A DNA stretch of 64,000 nt from Streptosporangium brasiliense (GCF_030811595.1 NZ_JAUSRB010000001.1:124001-188000), one strand, 5' to 3'. Positions 36,638 through 46,750 are shown, numbered from the stretch's first letter. The notes: generated from the sequence alone by a model not told the origin. Numbers and translations are program-made.

Positions 36638-36740
36638 GCCGGGCGCGGCCCGTACGGCCTGTGGCCTTCCGGCCCGGGCCGGGCGTCTCCCGCGGGTCCG
36701 CGCCGCCTGCGGCATGTCGGTCTAGGCCGGGCGCGGCCCG
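36604..36740. repeat. 49-bp direct repeat duplicating the cvnD 3' end
   Basis: 36604-36652 (GCGGGTCCGCGCCGCCT through GGCGCGGCCCG, including the cvnD stop TAG) recurs at 36692-36740 with one visible mismatch (A to G). The copies are 88 bp apart. The second copy is noncoding and lies in the gap before the convergent binding-protein gene. Confidence 0.9.
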
Positions 36741-36757
36741 CGGCGGAGGGCGGTGTG

Positions 36758-37687
36758 TCAGTCGGGCACCCAGTCCTTCCACACGATCCGGTTCGCGTCG
36801 ATCCACTTCTGGGCCGCCTGGTCGGCGTTCAGGCCGTTGTTGGTCATGTCGTCGGCGACCGCGTTCTGCTGGCCGTTCGTCCAGGTGAAGTTGCGCACCA
36901 GCTCGTAGGCCCGGCCGCCGGTGTCGGCGAACCTCCTGCTCACGATCTTGTCGAGCAGGTAGGGCGGGTAGTCGCACGCGACCTTGGCGGCGTCGGTGTC
37001 GCAGCCGATCGCGTAGGGCGGCAGGTTGATCTTGGCCAGCTTGATCTGCGTGAACAGCCACTGCGGTTCGTAGAAATACATCAGCAGCGGGGTGCGCCGC
37101 CGTGTCGCCGTTCTGGCGGCCCTTATCAGGGCCTTCTCGCTGCCGGCGTAGACGACCTTGTAGTCGAGCTTGAGATTGCGGACCAGGGCCTCGTCATTGG
37201 TGACGTATGAGGCGTCCCCGTCAAGGAGCTGACCGAAATTACCTGATTTATCGGTCTTGAATAGGTGGGCGTACTTGTTGAGCTGCCGCCAGTCGGTGAT
37301 ATCCGGGTACCGGTCGGCCATCCACTGCGGGACATACCATCCGATCACCCCTCTGTTCCCGTTTCTTCCGGCGGATACGGCGACCTTCTTCTCCTCGATG
37401 TAGGTCTTCTTCTCGGTCTCGTGGCCCCAGTTCTCGACGATGACGTCCACCGTGCCCTTTTCGAGCCCCTCCCAGGATTGGGCCTCGTTGAGCTCCACCC
37501 TCCGCACCTCGTAGCCGAGCTCCTGTTCCAGGAGCCGGCCGAGCACCGCGGCGCTGGCCTCGTAGCCCGCCCACCCGTTGATGGCGATCTTCACGGTGCC
37601 GCCGGCCGGCGGAGGCCCCGCCTCCTCGCCGCTGCACGCGGTGAGGAGGAGGAGCGCCGCGACGGCCCCGGCGAGTTGTCTTCTCAC
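36758..37687 (-). CDS. Glycine betaine/choline-type ABC binding lipoprotein, copy 2
   Basis: 309 residues. Lipobox LLTACSG. ProX/OpuAC clamshell: KIAINGWAGYEASAAVLGRLLEQELGYEV, VDVIVENWGHE, GVIGWYVPQWMADRYPDI, and YFYEPQWLFTQIKL. The aromatic-rich segments (ENWGH, GWYVPQW, YEPQW) fit a cage for a quaternary ammonium ligand. It follows the first copy by 16 bp and is clearly a paralogue of it, but has lost the Ser/Thr/Gly-rich linker. It may bind a different ligand. Confidence 0.9.
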   Translation of the reverse strand: MRRQLAGAVAALLLLTACSGEEAGPPPAGGTVKIAINGWAGYEASAAVLGRLLEQELGYEVRRVELNEAQSWEGLEKGTVDVIVENWGHETEKKTYIEEKKVAVSAGRNGNRGVIGWYVPQWMADRYPDITDWRQLNKYAHLFKTDKSGNFGQLLDGDASYVTNDEALVRNLKLDYKVVYAGSEKALIRAARTATRRRTPLLMYFYEPQWLFTQIKLAKINLPPYAIGCDTDAAKVACDYPPYLLDKIVSRRFADTGGRAYELVRNFTWTNGQQNAVADDMTNNGLNADQAAQKWIDANRIVWKDWVPD

Positions 37688-37703
37688 GGAATCGGCCGAT
37701 CGG

Positions 37704-38696
37704 TTACTTGGGGATCCAGGAGGTCCAGACGGCCGGGTTGGCCTCGACCCACTTCTTGGCCGCGTCCTCGGGGCTCAGACCGTTGTTGGTCATGTCGTCG
37801 GCCACCGCGTTCTGCGCCTCGTTGGTCCAGGAGAAGTTCTTGACCAGCTCGTAGGCCCGGCCGCCGGTCTCGGCGAACTTCCTGCTCACGATCTTGTCGA
37901 GGTCCAGCTCGGCGTAGTCGCAGGCGACCTTCTTGGGGTCGGCGTCGCAGCCGTCGGTGTGGGGCGGCAGGTTGACGCGGACCAGGTCGATCCGGCTGAA
38001 CAGCCAGTGCGGGTCCCAGAAGTAGAACAGCAGCGGCTTGCGCTGCTTCTGGGCCTGGGTGGCCGACTCGATCAGCGCCGCCTCGCTGCCGCCCACGACC
38101 ACCTTGTAGTCGAGCTTCAGGTTCTTGATGATCGCTTCTTCGTTGCTGACGTAGGACGGGTCACCGAACAGGAGCTGTCCCTTGCCGCCCGACTCCGAGG
38201 TCTTGAACAGGCCGGCGTACTTGTTCAGGTTCTTGTAGTCGGTGATGTCGGGATACTTGTCCGCCATCCACTTGGGGATGTACCAGCCGATGACGCCCTT
38301 GTTGCCGGTGGAGCCCGCCTCGGCGGCGACCTTCTTCTCCTCGATGAAGGTCTTCTTCAGGTCGTCGTGACCCCAGTTCTCCACGATGAGGTCGACGTCG
38401 CCGCTCTCGAACCCCTCCCAGGAGACCTGCTCGGCGAGCTCCTTCTTCTCGACCTTGTAGCCGAGCTCGTTCTCCAGCAGATATGAGAGCACGGCGGCGC
38501 TGGCCTCGTAGCCGGCCCACGGGTTGACGGCGATCCTCACGGTGCCGCCCGTGGCCGGTGCCGACGACCCGGTGGCGCCGGTGGACGGCTGCCCCGGGCC
38601 GGCGCCGGTCTCCACCTTGGCGCCACCGCAGCCTGCGGCGGCCAGCCCGAGTGTCAGAACACCGGCGAGCAGGCGGACTCTACGTCCGATCCTCAT
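37704..38696 (-). CDS. Glycine betaine/choline-type ABC binding lipoprotein, copy 1
   Basis: 330 residues. Signal peptide with lipobox LAAAGCGG, a linker rich in Gly, Thr, Ser and Pro (about 25-50), then a ProX-type domain starting TVRIAVNPWAGYEASAAVLSYLLENELGY, with ENWGHDD, GVIGWYIPKW and YFWDPHWLFSRIDL as likely ligand-cage aromatics. ATG at 38696 overlaps the permease stop (ATGA). It probably feeds the fused permease encoded upstream; an osmoprotectant or choline ligand is inferred from the family. Confidence 0.92.
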   Translation of the reverse strand: MRIGRRVRLLAGVLTLGLAAAGCGGAKVETGAGPGQPSTGATGSSAPATGGTVRIAVNPWAGYEASAAVLSYLLENELGYKVEKKELAEQVSWEGFESGDVDLIVENWGHDDLKKTFIEEKKVAAEAGSTGNKGVIGWYIPKWMADKYPDITDYKNLNKYAGLFKTSESGGKGQLLFGDPSYVSNEEAIIKNLKLDYKVVVGGSEAALIESATQAQKQRKPLLFYFWDPHWLFSRIDLVRVNLPPHTDGCDADPKKVACDYAELDLDKIVSRKFAETGGRAYELVKNFSWTNEAQNAVADDMTNNGLSPEDAAKKWVEANPAVWTSWIPK

Positions 38697-40648
38697 GCGA
38701 TCCTCTTCTTCTTTCGGGGGGAAGGGCGCCTGTCGGCGCCCTGCGTTATCCGGTCGAGCACGATCCCGAGCAGCACGGTGGCCACCCCGGCCGCGAAGCC
38801 CATGCCGAAGTCGGTGCGCTGGGAGAATCCCGAGACGACGTCGTAGCCCAGGCCGCCCGCGCCGACCAGCCCGCCGACCACGACCATGGCGAGCGTCATG
38901 ACGATGCCCTGGTTGGCGGCGAGCAGGATCGCCGGGCGGGCCATCGGCAGCTGCACCTTCCACAGCAGCTGCCGGCCGGTGGAGCCGGACGACCGCGCGG
39001 CCTCCACGGCTGCCGGGGAGACGTTCCTGATCCCGTCCTCCACCAGCCGGACGACCGGCGGCACCGCGTAGACCACCGAGGCGAAGATCGCGGTGAACCG
39101 GGTCGCGCCGAACAGCGCCAGCGCGGGCAGCAGGTAGACGAAGGCGGGCATGGTCTGCGCGGCGTCGAGCAGCGGCCGCTGCGCGGCGGCGAACCGGGGG
39201 GAGCGGGCCGCCGCGACGCCGAGCACGAGCCCGGCGGCCAGGGTCGGCACCACCCCGGCCAGCACGGTGGTGAGCGTCTCCATGGTGTGCTGCCACAGCC
39301 CGAGCAGCGCGGTGGCGAGCAGGCACCCCACCGCGGTGACCGCGGGCCGCGCCCCGCCGGTCCGCCAGGCGAGCGCGAGCACGGCCGCCGCGACCAGCCA
39401 CCAGGGGGCGGTGGTGAGCACCGTCTGCAGGGGGTTGAGGAGCGCCTCGGTGGTGGCGTTCCTGATCGCGTCGGTGACGCCGTACCAGGAGAACTTGGCC
39501 CAGTTCACGGCCTCGTTCACCGGCCCGGCCAGGCGGAGCACCCACTCCTGGGGGAACTCGGCGGGCAGGGACCGGGCCACGAGCCCGGTGGCGAGGAGGA
39601 GGAGCGCCGCGACGGCGAGCCGGGACCGGGAGGAGAGGGCACCGGAGGGCACCGGCCCGCGCGCCGCGGCGGCCATGGTGATCCGGTCCAGCACGACGGC
39701 CATGACCACGATGGCGATGCCCGCCGGGAGCATGAGGCCCACGTTGGCCCGGGAGAGCCCGCGGACGATGTCCGAGCCCAGCCCCGGGGCCGCGATCAGT
39801 GCCGCGATCACCACCATGGACAGCGCCATCATGACGGTCTGGTTGATCGCCAGCGCGATCGTGGCGCGCGCCATCGGGATGTGGACCTTGCACAGCGTCT
39901 GCCGGCGGGTGGCGCCGAGCGCCGTGGAGGCCTCCACGGCCGTCGGGGAGACCTGCTCGATGGCCAGCGCGGTGATCCTGATCGCGGGCGGGATCGAGTA
40001 GATCATCGTCGCGACGGTGGCCGACGCGGGCCCGATCTGGAAGAACAGCACCATCGGCGCCAGGTAGGCGAACGTCGGCATGATCTGCATGACGTCGAGG
40101 ACCGGGGTGAGCAGGCGGCGCAGCCGTACCGAACGGCCCGCCCACACGCCCAGCGGCAGGCCGACGAGCAGCGAGAGCAGGACCGCCGTGAGCACGAGCG
40201 CGAGGGTGTCGGCGGCGGCCTCCCACAGCCCCAGCACCGCGAACGAGCCGGTCCCCAGTACGGCGAGCAGCGCGATCCGCAGGCCGCCGGCCAGCCAGCC
40301 CAGTGTCCCCGCGGCCCCGATCAGCCCCGCCCAGCCGGCGCCGTGCAGCACGAGCCGGAGAACGTCGTGGAGGGCGCCGACGGACAGCCGCACGTAGTTC
40401 ACGAAGAACAGGAAGAGCGGGCTCTCGTTGCGGTTGGCGTCCACCCAGTCCCGCGCGTCGTTGACGGCTGCGAACTGCGCGGCGTCGTCGTCGTGGGGGA
40501 GGAGCGCGGTGCCCCGGAAGAGCAGGTAGGCGGCCACCGCCACGGCCGCGCCGCCGAGCGGTGCCAGCCAGGACGGCAGCGGCGTCCTGGCGCGGGGGGT
40601 GGGTGGGACCGTCTGCGCCGGGGAGAGCGCCGCCGGCGGGGAGGTCAT
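38693..40648 (-). CDS. Tandem-fused ProW-type ABC permease
   Basis: 651 residues containing two complete ProW-like permease domains. The first half has [31 protein letters not shown] and an EAA-type loop [22 protein letters not shown]. The second half has [30 protein letters not shown] and [24 protein letters not shown]. Most homologues encode one domain and homodimerise; here one chain supplies both. ATG at 40648 overlaps the ATPase stop (ATGA). The N-terminal 130 residues carry extra helices before domain 1. Confidence 0.92.
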   Translation of the reverse strand: MTSPPAALSPAQTVPPTPRARTPLPSWLAPLGGAAVAVAAYLLFRGTALLPHDDDAAQFAAVNDARDWVDANRNESPLFLFFVNYVRLSVGALHDVLRLVLHGAGWAGLIGAAGTLGWLAGGLRIALLAVLGTGSFAVLGLWEAAADTLALVLTAVLLSLLVGLPLGVWAGRSVRLRRLLTPVLDVMQIMPTFAYLAPMVLFFQIGPASATVATMIYSIPPAIRITALAIEQVSPTAVEASTALGATRRQTLCKVHIPMARATIALAINQTVMMALSMVVIAALIAAPGLGSDIVRGLSRANVGLMLPAGIAIVVMAVVLDRITMAAAARGPVPSGALSSRSRLAVAALLLLATGLVARSLPAEFPQEWVLRLAGPVNEAVNWAKFSWYGVTDAIRNATTEALLNPLQTVLTTAPWWLVAAAVLALAWRTGGARPAVTAVGCLLATALLGLWQHTMETLTTVLAGVVPTLAAGLVLGVAAARSPRFAAAQRPLLDAAQTMPAFVYLLPALALFGATRFTAIFASVVYAVPPVVRLVEDGIRNVSPAAVEAARSSGSTGRQLLWKVQLPMARPAILLAANQGIVMTLAMVVVGGLVGAGGLGYDVVSGFSQRTDFGMGFAAGVATVLLGIVLDRITQGADRRPSPRKKKRIA

Positions 40649-41868
40649 GCCCCGGCCCCGGTGGCCGGCCGGGGCCGCTCCGGGCGGGCCCCGGAGCCCG
40701 TGGGGTCCTGCGGGTGGCCGGCTCCCGTTCGCGGGGGGTCCTGCGGGTGGCGGGCTTCCGATCGACTGGGGTCCGGCGGGCGGCCGGCTTCCGAGCGCGG
40801 GGGGTCCTGCGGGTGGCGGGCGTCCGGTACGGCCACGCCCGGGCCGCCGGCCATCGCCGCGAGGATGTCGAGACGGTCGACCACGCCGATCAGCTCCCCG
40901 TCCCGCATGACGCGGATCGGCCGGGCCGACGCCATGGCGGCCGGTACCGCGTCGCGGATGACGGTGGCCGCCGGGAGCGCGGGACCGTCGAGGTGCTCCT
41001 CCTCCAGCGGGGGGCGGCAGATCCAGCGCAGCGAGAGCACCTCGCTCCTGGGCACGTCCCGGACGAAGTCGGCCACGTAGCCGTCGGCGGGTGCGCCGAC
41101 CAGCTCCTCGGCGGTGCCGAGCTGGACGATCGCGCCCGCCCTCATGATCGCGATGCGCTCGCCGAGCTTGAGCGCCTCCGACAGGTCGTGGGTGATGAAC
41201 ACCATGGTCTTGCCGACCTCGCGGTGCAGGCGGATGACCTCCGCCTGCATGTCCCGGCGGATCAGCGGGTCCAGCGCGCTGAACGGCTCGTCGAACAGCA
41301 GCACCTCGGGGTCCACGGCCAGTGCCCGGGCCAGGCCGACCCGCTGCTGCATGCCGCCGGAGAGCTGGTCGGGGCGGGCGTCGGCGGAGCCGTCCAGGCC
41401 GACCAGGGAGAGGATCTCCCGGGCCCGCCGGTGCCGTCGCGCCCGGGGGACGCCCTGGACCTCCAGCCCGTAGGCGACGTTGTCGAGGACCCTGCGGTGG
41501 GGCAGGAGGCCGAAGTGCTGGAAGACCATGCTGACCCGGTGCCTGCGCAGGTCCCTGAGCTGGGCCGGGGAGGCGGCGCGCACGTCCTGACCGGCGATCG
41601 AGATCTCCCCGGCGGTCGGCTCGATCAGCCGGGTCAGGCAGCGGACCAGGGTGGACTTGCCGCTCCCGGACAGGCCCATCACGACGAACACCTCGCCGGG
41701 CCGCACCGTGAAGCCGACGTCCCTGACGGCGGCGACGCAGCCGGTCTTCTCCCGGAGCGCGGCCGGGTCGAGCCGTGCGTCGGGGCCGTCGAGAACGCGC
41801 TCGGCCCGGGGGCCGAAGATCTTCCACAGCCCGCGGACCTCGATCGCGGCACCGTCGGATGGGGCCAC
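40645..41868 (-). CDS. Glycine betaine/choline-type ABC ATPase with repeat tail
   Basis: 407 residues, ProV/OpuAA type. Walker [13 protein letters not shown]-loop [12 protein letters not shown], signature [16 protein letters not shown], Walker [18 protein letters not shown]-loop [13 protein letters not shown] short CBS-like segment follows ([21 protein letters not shown]), then four 11-residue repeats and a Pro/Arg tail. GTG at 41868 ([11 protein letters not shown]) is chosen because GGAGGAGA precedes it; an in-frame ATG at 41928 would add 20 poorly conserved residues. First gene of the four-gene uptake operon. Confidence 0.93.
   Translation of the reverse strand: MAPSDGAAIEVRGLWKIFGPRAERVLDGPDARLDPAALREKTGCVAAVRDVGFTVRPGEVFVVMGLSGSGKSTLVRCLTRLIEPTAGEISIAGQDVRAASPAQLRDLRRHRVSMVFQHFGLLPHRRVLDNVAYGLEVQGVPRARRHRRAREILSLVGLDGSADARPDQLSGGMQQRVGLARALAVDPEVLLFDEPFSALDPLIRRDMQAEVIRLHREVGKTMVFITHDLSEALKLGERIAIMRAGAIVQLGTAEELVGAPADGYVADFVRDVPRSEVLSLRWICRPPLEEEHLDGPALPAATVIRDAVPAAMASARPIRVMRDGELIGVVDRLDILAAMAGGPGVAVPDARHPQDPPRSEAGRPPDPSRSEARHPQDPPRTGAGHPQDPTGSGARPERPRPATGAGA
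40702..40833 (-). repeat. 33-bp coding repeat, four copies, in the ATPase C-terminus
   Basis: GGGGTCC(T/G)G starts at 40702, 40735, 40768 and 40801, exactly 33 bp apart. On the coding strand these give 11-residue units [33 protein letters not shown] and [11 protein letters not shown]. The frame is preserved, so this is a peptide repeat rather than noncoding expansion. Confidence 0.9.
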
Positions 41869-42230
41869 TGTCTCCTCCAAAGCTCGGCGCCCGGATCCGG
41901 CGAGCCTCCGGATGTAAGGAGTCAACATATGGGGGAAATATCGTGAATCACAATCGTGTGATCTTTTGGAGGCCGCCGCACTTATACCCGTTCTCCTTTC
42001 TGGAACGGTGCAAACGGCCATACGGGCACGAGAAATACTTAATAAGGTTATATGGATGTCCGTAATAAGGGTTCCAGCCTTAACTGGAGCTCCAGATCTT
42101 ATCCCTGCTGCCTCATAAGTAATCATTTGTGGAGCTGTGTTCGATTGGCCCCACCGGTAGAGATGTGCTCGAATTACCGGGAACCAAGGGAAATTCGGCC
42201 AGCGGGTTCGTCCACCGAGAGGCAGCGTCG
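41869..42230. promoter_or_regulatory. AT-rich divergent promoter region, betaine operon and conservon 2
   Basis: 362 bp with no gene. It is one of the lowest-GC stretches in the window (for example AATACTTAATAAGGTTATAT near 42030-42050). An inverted repeat ATCAC-AATCGT-GTGAT lies at 41947-41962, between the two divergent start regions, and is a candidate operator for the uptake operon. No regulator gene is adjacent. Confidence 0.5.
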
Positions 42231-45026
42231 GTGAGTACACACAACATCCAGGGTGCGGGGAGCGGGCTCCGCCTGCGGAACTGGAGGGTGCGCTCCAGGC
42301 TGGTCGCGCTCATCCTGGTCCCCACCGCGGCGGCGGTGCTGCTCGGCGGGGTCCAGGTCTTCGCCTCCATGCGGGCCGCCGCCGACTACCAGCAGGTCAA
42401 CGATCTGGCCAGGCTCTCCGACCACATCGGCGCGCTCACCCACGAGCTGGCCGAGGAGCGCGACCGCACGGCTTGGTTCATCGCCCTCGGCCGCCCCGAG
42501 CGCGAGGCGGAGGGCGTGGGTAGGCAGATGGAGGCGGTGGACGCCGCCGTGGCGCACGTCCGCGACAGCGGCACCCTGCTCAGGAAGGCGGTGAGCGGCC
42601 GGACGAGGGACGAGGTCGAGACCGTGATCACCCGGCTGGACGACCTCGGGCCGCTGCGGGAGCAGGCCCTGAAGTCGGCGCTGCTGCCCGACGCCGCCAT
42701 CGACGCCTACTCCCTGGTGATCGCCGACCTGCTCTCCCTCCACGACGAGCTCGGCAAGGGGAGCGCCGACGACGTGCTGTACGGCCAGGCGCTGACCCTG
42801 GACGCGCTCGCCCGCGCCAAGGAGGCCGCCTCGCTCCAGCGGGGGCTGCTGGCGGTGGTGCTGGTCGCCGGCCGGTTCGAGCAGGAGCAGATGGAGAAGT
42901 TCCTCGGCGCGCTCTCCTCCGAGCGCAACGAGCGCAAGACCTTCGCCGCCGAGGCCGGCAGCGGGCAGCGCCGGCTCTTCGACGAGACCGTCAACGGCCG
43001 GACCGCCGACCAGGCCGAGTTCCTCCGGGAGCTGGTCCTGCTCCGCGCGGCCTCCGGGGCCTCGCTGAAGGGGCTGGACCTGGCCGAGCGCGACGACGCC
43101 AGGCAGTGGTACGACGCGGCGACGGTCACGATCGACCGGATGCGGCAGGTCGAGCAGCGGCACGCCCAGGACATCGTCACCCGCAGCCAGGAGCTCGGCG
43201 ACGCCGAGCAGAGCCGTGCCCTGCTGGTCGCCGGGTCGGTCGCCGGACTGCTGCTGGTCGTGCTGCTGATCACCACGGGGGTGGCGCGTTCGCTGGTCAG
43301 GCCGTTGCGGCGGCTGCGCCGGGAGGCCCTGGAGGTGGCCGGGGAACGGCTGCCCGCCTACGTCCAGCGGGTCCGCGAGGTGGGCGACGACGGGACCGCC
43401 GCCGAGGTGCCGCCGATCGGGGTCATCTCCCGCGACGAGATCGGCGAGGTCGCCCGGGCGTTCGACGAGGTCCACCGGGAGGCCGTACGGCTGGCCGGCG
43501 ACGAGGCCAAGCTGCGCAACACGGTCAACGCGATGTTCGTCAACCTCTCCCGCCGGAGCCAGACGCTCGTGGAACGCCAGCTCACCCTGGTCGAGCGGCT
43601 GGAGCGCGGCGAACGCGACGACCAGCGCCTGGCCGACCTGTTCAAGCTGGACCACCTCGCCACCCGCATGCGCCGCAACAGCGAGAACCTGCTCGTCCTC
43701 GCCGGGCAGGAGGTGGCGCGGCGCTGGCGGCAGCCGGTCGAGCTGATGGACGTCGTGCGCGCCTCGCTGTCGGAGGTGGAGAACTACGACCGGGTGGTGA
43801 CCCGGGTCCAGTCCGAGGTCGCCATAACGGGTCCCGCGGTGAGCGACGTGGTGCACCTGCTCGCCGAGCTGGTGGAGAACGCGGTCTCGTTCTCGCCGGG
43901 GGCGAGCAAGGTCGTGGTCTCCAGCAGCCGGATCGACGGGGGCGGCGTGATGGTCTCGGTGACCGACCAGGGCATCGGCATGACGCACGAGGAGCTCTCC
44001 CAGGCGAACTGGCGCCTGGCCAACCCCCAGACGGCCGATGCCTCCGTGGCCCGCCGCATGGGTCTGTTCGTGGTCGGCCGCCTCGCGCTCAAACACGGCA
44101 TCCGGGTCCAGCTCCGCCCCCAGGACACCGGCATGACCGCCATGGTCCTCCTCCCCGAGACGCTCTTCGCCGCCCTGCCCGGCCTGTCCCAGCCCGCCGG
44201 GCCGCCCCGGCCTCCCGGGGCGCTCCACCCGGTCGCGCCACCCGACTCCCCGTTCCCCGCGAGGCCCGACACTCCTTTTCCCGCGGTGCCCGAGACCGCG
44301 GCGGGCCCGGCGTTCCCGCCCGTCCCGGGTGCCGTGCCCGCCCGGACGGGGGCCTCGCCCGCCGCCGTGCCCCTTCTGGCGGCGCCCGTCCCGCAGGAGA
44401 CGGCCGTGCCGCCGCAGACCAGATCCCGGTGGGCGACCGGCCCGAACGTGTGGAGCCCTCCGGCGGAGCGGCCGCGCCTTCCGGCGGGGGAGGAGGGACG
44501 GTTCCCGCCGCCGCCCGGCCTGCCCGATCACCGTCCGGGCCCGGCGGAGGCGGACGCCACCGGGCCGCTGCCCAAGGTGGAGATCTCGGCTCTGGACTCC
44601 GACGAGGACTTCCTGCCGATCTTCGCCTCGGTGGAGTCGGGCTGGTTCCGCGTCGGCGCCCCCGCCCCCGCCTCTGCCGGCGGGGCCGGGCAGCCGGACG
44701 AGCCCGGTGAATCCGGTGAGCTAGGTGAGCCCGGCGCCTCCGCCCCCGTCCCCGCCGAGCCCGCCGCCTGGTCGTCCCCCGCCGACACCGGATGGCAGGC
44801 CGCCCAGGCCGCGAGCGCTCCCGCGCTCGGCGGGATGACCACCTCTGGCCTGCCCAAACGGACCCCCAAGGCGAACCTGGTGCCGGGCTCGGTGAATCCG
44901 CCCCCCGACCCGGTCCAGCCGCCCCCGGCCGCCCCTGTCTCGGCGGAGCGGGTCCGCAGCCGGATGTCGAGTTTCCAGGAGGGCGTGCGCAAGGCCCGCA
45001 ACGAGCTCCCGGACCGGGAGGGCTGA
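42231..45026 (+). CDS. cvnA: Conservon 2 sensor-kinase-like protein (CvnA)
   Basis: 931 residues with the same plan as the conservon 1 protein: [20 protein letters not shown] (TM1), an extracellular helical sensor, TM2 ([22 protein letters not shown]), HAMP with [34 protein letters not shown], HATPase [21 protein letters not shown] and [17 protein letters not shown]. The Pro/Ala-rich tail retains [30 protein letters not shown] and [16 protein letters not shown] at 42231 aligns with the other CvnA starts; the 34 codons upstream in frame are rejected. It is followed only by cvnC; cvnB and cvnD are missing. Confidence 0.9.
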   Translation: MSTHNIQGAGSGLRLRNWRVRSRLVALILVPTAAAVLLGGVQVFASMRAAADYQQVNDLARLSDHIGALTHELAEERDRTAWFIALGRPEREAEGVGRQMEAVDAAVAHVRDSGTLLRKAVSGRTRDEVETVITRLDDLGPLREQALKSALLPDAAIDAYSLVIADLLSLHDELGKGSADDVLYGQALTLDALARAKEAASLQRGLLAVVLVAGRFEQEQMEKFLGALSSERNERKTFAAEAGSGQRRLFDETVNGRTADQAEFLRELVLLRAASGASLKGLDLAERDDARQWYDAATVTIDRMRQVEQRHAQDIVTRSQELGDAEQSRALLVAGSVAGLLLVVLLITTGVARSLVRPLRRLRREALEVAGERLPAYVQRVREVGDDGTAAEVPPIGVISRDEIGEVARAFDEVHREAVRLAGDEAKLRNTVNAMFVNLSRRSQTLVERQLTLVERLERGERDDQRLADLFKLDHLATRMRRNSENLLVLAGQEVARRWRQPVELMDVVRASLSEVENYDRVVTRVQSEVAITGPAVSDVVHLLAELVENAVSFSPGASKVVVSSSRIDGGGVMVSVTDQGIGMTHEELSQANWRLANPQTADASVARRMGLFVVGRLALKHGIRVQLRPQDTGMTAMVLLPETLFAALPGLSQPAGPPRPPGALHPVAPPDSPFPARPDTPFPAVPETAAGPAFPPVPGAVPARTGASPAAVPLLAAPVPQETAVPPQTRSRWATGPNVWSPPAERPRLPAGEEGRFPPPPGLPDHRPGPAEADATGPLPKVEISALDSDEDFLPIFASVESGWFRVGAPAPASAGGAGQPDEPGESGELGEPGASAPVPAEPAAWSSPADTGWQAAQAASAPALGGMTTSGLPKRTPKANLVPGSVNPPPDPVQPPPAAPVSAERVRSRMSSFQEGVRKARNELPDREG

Positions 45027-45029
45027 GCC

Positions 45030-45599
45030 ATGTGGGGCGGATACCAGGAGAGCGGACAGGGAGCGGGACCGGGACCGGGATCGGGAGACGGCTACGGCCC
45101 GGCGCCGGGCGGATCCCCCGACTACGGCCCACCGCGAGGGGAACCACCCCGGTACGGCGGGCCGCCCGGCCATGGGGCGCCGCAGGGGGCGCCGCCCGGG
45201 TACGGCCTGCCGTACGGGGAGCCCTCCGGTTACGGGCCGTCGCCGTACGGTGAGCCGCCCGAGGAGGAGAGCTCGCTGGTCCGGATGTACGCCGTCACCG
45301 GCGGCCGGACCGCCCCGCGGACACAGCTCGCCATGGAGGCCCTGGTCTCCTCCGCCACCTCCGCCCAGCTCGGCCTGTCCTACATCCGCGAATACCGCGA
45401 CATCAGCGAGCTCTGCCGGCAGATCCGCTCCGTCGCCGAGATCTCCGCCCTCCTCGGCATCCCCCTCGGCGTGGCCCGCGTCCTGGTCGCGGACATGGAG
45501 GCCGAGGGCCTGGTCCGGGTCCACCATCCCCGGATCGACAAGGACGGCCCCGGCCTCCAACTGCTGGAACGCGTCCTCAGCGGTCTGCACCGCCTGTGA
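45030..45599 (+). CDS. cvnC: Conservon 2 DUF742 protein with Gly/Pro/Tyr-rich extension (CvnC)
   Basis: 189 residues, about 70 longer than the other two CvnC proteins. Residues 1-80 are low complexity with repeated GYGPxPGG, DYGPPRGEPPRYG, GYGLPYGEPSGYG and SPYGEPPEEE. The DUF742 domain follows: RMYAVTGGRTAPRTQLAMEALVSS and RSVAEISALLGIPLGVARVLVADMEAEGLV, ending LLERVLSGLHRL. ATG at 45030, 3 bp after cvnA. It ends 6 bp from a convergent gene, leaving no room for cvnD. Confidence 0.9.
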   Translation: MWGGYQESGQGAGPGPGSGDGYGPAPGGSPDYGPPRGEPPRYGGPPGHGAPQGAPPGYGLPYGEPSGYGPSPYGEPPEEESSLVRMYAVTGGRTAPRTQLAMEALVSSATSAQLGLSYIREYRDISELCRQIRSVAEISALLGIPLGVARVLVADMEAEGLVRVHHPRIDKDGPGLQLLERVLSGLHRL

Positions 45600-45605
45600 G
45601 CGCGC

Positions 45606-46595
45606 TCAGTGCTGGGCCAGCCACCAGTGGGCGGCGACGAGCTCGGCCACCAGGGTCTCGGTGAGCAGGGCGACGTCGGGGTCGTCGTCGTGGAGATAGC
45701 GGACGGCGGCCCTGGCGTCGGGGTGCTCGCCGCCGACGGTGAGCACGGTGGAGCCGCGCTGGCGGATCCAGTCCATGGCCTGGTCGTCGTAGCGGGACCC
45801 GGGGAACAGGATGGCGCGGTAGTCGAGAGTCTTGGTCAGGTAGACGTCCACGTGGGACCAGTCGCCGGTCTCGCAGGCGTCGGCGGCGCGGCGGGGGCCC
45901 TCACGGAACATCAGGGCGGACTGCTCGGCCGAGGACAGGCGCTCGGCGGGGGCGATCGTGTAGACCCCGGCCGGGCCGTCGAGCAGGGTCATCGCCGGGT
46001 CCAGCCACCTGCCCCGGCGCTCCAGCAGGTCGGCGGTGGCCTCGGCCGAGCGGCGGAGCAGGCCGGGTACGTCCAGGGCGGTGCCGGAGCCGGCGGAGGT
46101 GGCGCGGCCCGGGGCGGTGAGGCGGTTCTGCAGGGCCAGGAGCAGGCCGAGGGTGTGCTGGAAGGTCCGGCAGGACACGCCGCCGCGCTCCTCGCCCGCC
46201 GCCATCGGCACCACCAGGTCGGCGCCCTCGGTGATCGCCGAGCCGGACCGGTTGGTCAGTGCCAGCACGTAGGAGCGGCCCCGGTGGCGGGCGACCGCGT
46301 CGAGGGTCTCCCGGCTGCCACCGGTGGCGGAGACGGCGACGGCCAGGGTGTCCGGACCCGGCGGGTAGGAGACGGAGGCCGAGGCGTACTCGGCCACCGC
46401 GTCGACGCCCGCCGCCCGAAGGCGCAGCGCGGCGACCCCGGCGGCGTATCGGGAGCTGCCCATGCCGAGGAAGACCACCCGCCGGATCCCGGCCGGGATC
46501 CCGTCGAACGGGTCGCCGGCCTCCAGGGCGCTCGCCAGACCGGCCAGCGCGGCGGGCTTGGCCTCCAGATCGGCGAGGTACAGCTCGGGGTTCAC
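45606..46595 (-). CDS. SIS-domain sugar-phosphate isomerase/deaminase-like protein
   Basis: 329 residues with two SIS domains, as in the isomerase half of GlmS and AgaS-type proteins. Phosphosugar loops: FLGMGSSRYAAGVAALRLR and VSATGGSRETLDAVARHRG. GPRRAADACETGDWSHVDVYL takes the place of the GlmS E-x-K-HGP region. GTG at 46595 with AAGGAGAG before it (an ATG there would read into TGA). It lies downstream of a maltokinase-like kinase on the same strand, suggesting an amino-sugar phosphate pathway (inference). It could be a GlmS-like or NagB-II-like deaminase. Confidence 0.85.
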   Translation of the reverse strand: MNPELYLADLEAKPAALAGLASALEAGDPFDGIPAGIRRVVFLGMGSSRYAAGVAALRLRAAGVDAVAEYASASVSYPPGPDTLAVAVSATGGSRETLDAVARHRGRSYVLALTNRSGSAITEGADLVVPMAAGEERGGVSCRTFQHTLGLLLALQNRLTAPGRATSAGSGTALDVPGLLRRSAEATADLLERRGRWLDPAMTLLDGPAGVYTIAPAERLSSAEQSALMFREGPRRAADACETGDWSHVDVYLTKTLDYRAILFPGSRYDDQAMDWIRQRGSTVLTVGGEHPDARAAVRYLHDDDPDVALLTETLVAELVAAHWWLAQH

Positions 46596-46602
46596 ATTCT
46601 CT

Positions 46603-46657
46603 CCTTGGGTTCAGTCGGCGGCACGGGGACCGGCCTTGGGTTCAGTCGGTGGCACGG
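46603..46657. repeat. 24-bp direct repeat upstream of the SIS gene
   Basis: CCTTGGGTTCAGTCGG followed by (C/T)GGCACGG occurs at 46603-46626 and 46634-46657, 31 bp apart, with one difference. The first copy includes the ribosome site of the SIS gene. GGTCACGG motifs recur further upstream near 46705 and 46750. Confidence 0.75.
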
Positions 46658-46750
46658 CTCCGCTCCGGGGCGGTACCGGGTCCGGCCCCGGAGGGCCGGC
46701 GCGGTCACGGCCGCCGGGGGACGGGGCCGGTCACGGGTGGTGCCAGGCGG

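Noticed and set aside
36758-38696. Second binding-protein copy as a pseudogene
   Set aside because: The frame is full length with lipobox and ligand-cage aromatics intact, and spacing to the first copy is only 16 bp.
40702-40833. 33-bp repeat as a noncoding minisatellite
   Set aside because: It is in frame in the ATPase gene, preserves an 11-residue unit, and the stop codon lies after it at the coupled permease start.
42231-45599. Frameshifted cvnB or cvnD remnants in conservon 2
   Set aside because: Only 3 bp separate cvnA from cvnC and 6 bp separate cvnC from the convergent gene, and no roadblock or P-loop motif appears in any frame.
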